Part shown: piece by piece, positions 14,436 through 15,318 of the stretch
Numbering within the stretch: position 1 is the stretch's first letter
Layout of the letters: each line of letters begins with the position of its first letter
Source of the DNA: HO2-45-28 sp964574495
GTDB lineage: Bacteria; Patescibacteriota; Minisyncoccia; HO2-45-28
Reading direction: 5' to 3'
Assembly: GCA_964574495.1 (NCBI GenBank)
Contig: CAZNNT010000020.1
Location: 1-15,318 of the forward strand
DNA length: 15,318 bases
Made by a program: the position numbers and the translations under genes
Notes under the pieces: generated by a model
Told to the model about the DNA's origin: nothing
What the model saw: only the letters and a program-made list of their open reading frames with translations
The model's database searches: none

Positions 14436-15318
14436 TCATGAACCGAGAATTTCGAGAATGGCTTTGGCGAACACGCCCGAAACGTCAGCAACGACAATGC
14501 TCCGATCGGACGAGCTGGAGCCGAGATTTTGGCTCATTGGATGCGAATTGGTGGTCAGGATCACTCCCGGAAACGATGTAACAATTTTATGGAAGGCCTC
14601 GCCGTCGTTTATGGCCAAATGGCTGATAACGGCGTTAATATCGGACGCGCCGTGATTCAAATACGCGACTGCGGCATTTATCAAACTGCCTCCGCTTCTT
14701 AGCATGTCGTCATAAATTATCACGCGCTTGCCCTTAACATCACCTATGACTTCCGCGACCCTTGTGGTCTCGCCATAACGATCTTTATCAATCATGGCCA
14801 TGCCGGCCCCGAATTTTCTGGCGAATGTTTTAACCCATTCTGGACGGCCGAGATCAGCCGAAGCGAAAATTGTTTCTTGGGGGTTGGCGCACCAATTAAG
14901 TTTTTCCATCGCGTCTAAAAGAATTTCTTCGGCATACAATTCAAAACGCAGGCAATCGCCTTCAAAATAGTGCACGAAACCGGAAACATGAAGGTCCATC
15001 ATCAGAAAAACATTACGCTTATCGCCGCCGGTTATAGCCGACAGCTGCTTTGCGACGGTTTTCGCCGTAACGACTTCGCCCGGCTTTACGGCTCTCTCCA
15101 TCGTCGAGTAGCCTATAAACGGGATTGCGTAAATGACGCGCCTTACACCGTATTCGGCTAAAGCGCATCCTATCCGATAAACTTCAAGCAGGTTGGCGTC
15201 TGTGCTGGTGCTCGCGACAAAAATGACATCACGGCCCATGAGTCCCGAGCGGCTGTCGGTGGCAATTCGGTAATATCTCTCGCCCCCTCCGAAAGTTTTC
15301 CTTTCTATTTCAGAGAGT
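14436..15318 (-). CDS. prs: Divergent ribose-phosphate pyrophosphokinase (PRPP synthetase)-like protein, N-terminus outside the window
   Basis: Prs makes PRPP from ribose 5-phosphate and ATP. The frame is open to the right edge, and the residues before the Met at 15239 (TFGGGERYYRIATDSRSG) align with the Prs start region (RFSDGE...), so 15239 is internal and the gene is partial. Recognisable parts are FVASTSTDANLLE, PFIGYSTMERAV, TAKTVAKQL, MDLHVSGF with the conserved His, SADLGRPEW with the metal-site Asp, IDKDR with the flexible-loop Lys and Arg, and the PRPP loop DDMLRSGGS (14685-14711). Differences from E. coli: ARQDR (ATP site) is STMER here, and the PRPP-loop DDMIDTGGT is DDMLRSGGS, with Arg for the acidic residue. 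It may be a divergent Prs, or a related phosphoribosyl-binding protein with another role. The stop lies 11 bp before the nadE start, implying co-transcription. Confidence 0.75.
   Translation of the reverse strand, partial: LSEIERKTFGGGERYYRIATDSRSGLMGRDVIFVASTSTDANLLEVYRIGCALAEYGVRRVIYAIPFIGYSTMERAVKPGEVVTAKTVAKQLSAITGGDKRNVFLMMDLHVSGFVHYFEGDCLRFELYAEEILLDAMEKLNWCANPQETIFASADLGRPEWVKTFARKFGAGMAMIDKDRYGETTRVAEVIGDVKGKRVIIYDDMLRSGGSLINAAVAYLNHGASDINAVISHLAINDGEAFHKIVTSFPGVILTTNSHPMSQNLGSSSSDRSIVVADVSGVFAKAILEILGS

Noticed and set aside
14436..15239. A complete 267-residue Prs starting at 15239
   Set aside because: The frame continues without a stop to the edge and the upstream residues align with the Prs N-terminal region, so the gene is partial.

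Overview
The window looks like a housekeeping stretch from a small-genome bacterium, most likely of the candidate phyla radiation (Patescibacteria, Parcubacteria-like). This placement is an inference. It rests on compact RpoB and RpoC without the large lineage insertions of proteobacterial RNAP, a UvrC that stops right after its nuclease domain, a membrane-anchored cysteine-free solute-binding protein next to secG, RNase J, and short spacers with few Shine-Dalgarno sites. No mobile element, CRISPR array, phage gene or defence system was found.

Layout, plus strand (1-4071): the 3' end of uvrC; a consensus sigma-A promoter overlapping the uvrC stop; secG, apparently leaderless; an OppA/DppA-like substrate-binding protein; tRNA-Leu(CAG); and rnj (RNase J). 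Layout, minus strand (4102-15318, read from high to low coordinates): a partial divergent PRPP-synthetase-like gene; nadE (glutamine-dependent NAD+ synthase of the long mycobacterial type); a strong intrinsic terminator; rodA with its own extended -10 promoter; a 190-bp control region; rpoB; and rpoC. rnj and rpoC converge with only 30 bp between them. A 10-N assembly gap lies inside rpoC at 7339-7348, so its exact length is uncertain.

How the genes fit together: prs and nadE are adjacent, apparently one transcript, and could supply PRPP for and complete NAD+ synthesis. rodA polymerises glycan for cell-wall elongation, while secG and the binding protein serve the membrane. rpoB and rpoC form the RNAP core, and RNase J and tRNA-Leu serve RNA turnover and translation.

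The observations most worth a second look are: (1) the rpoB control region, with a consensus promoter followed by a terminator-like hairpin with a competing fold inside the predicted leader; (2) rifampicin-pocket substitutions in RpoB, notably Arg at the E. coli D516 position; (3) the prs-like gene, with changed ATP-site and PRPP-loop residues, coupled to nadE; (4) the UvrC lacking its helix-hairpin-helix tail; and (5) apparently leaderless starts for secG and rodA. I saw no clear evidence of a wholly new multi-gene system.
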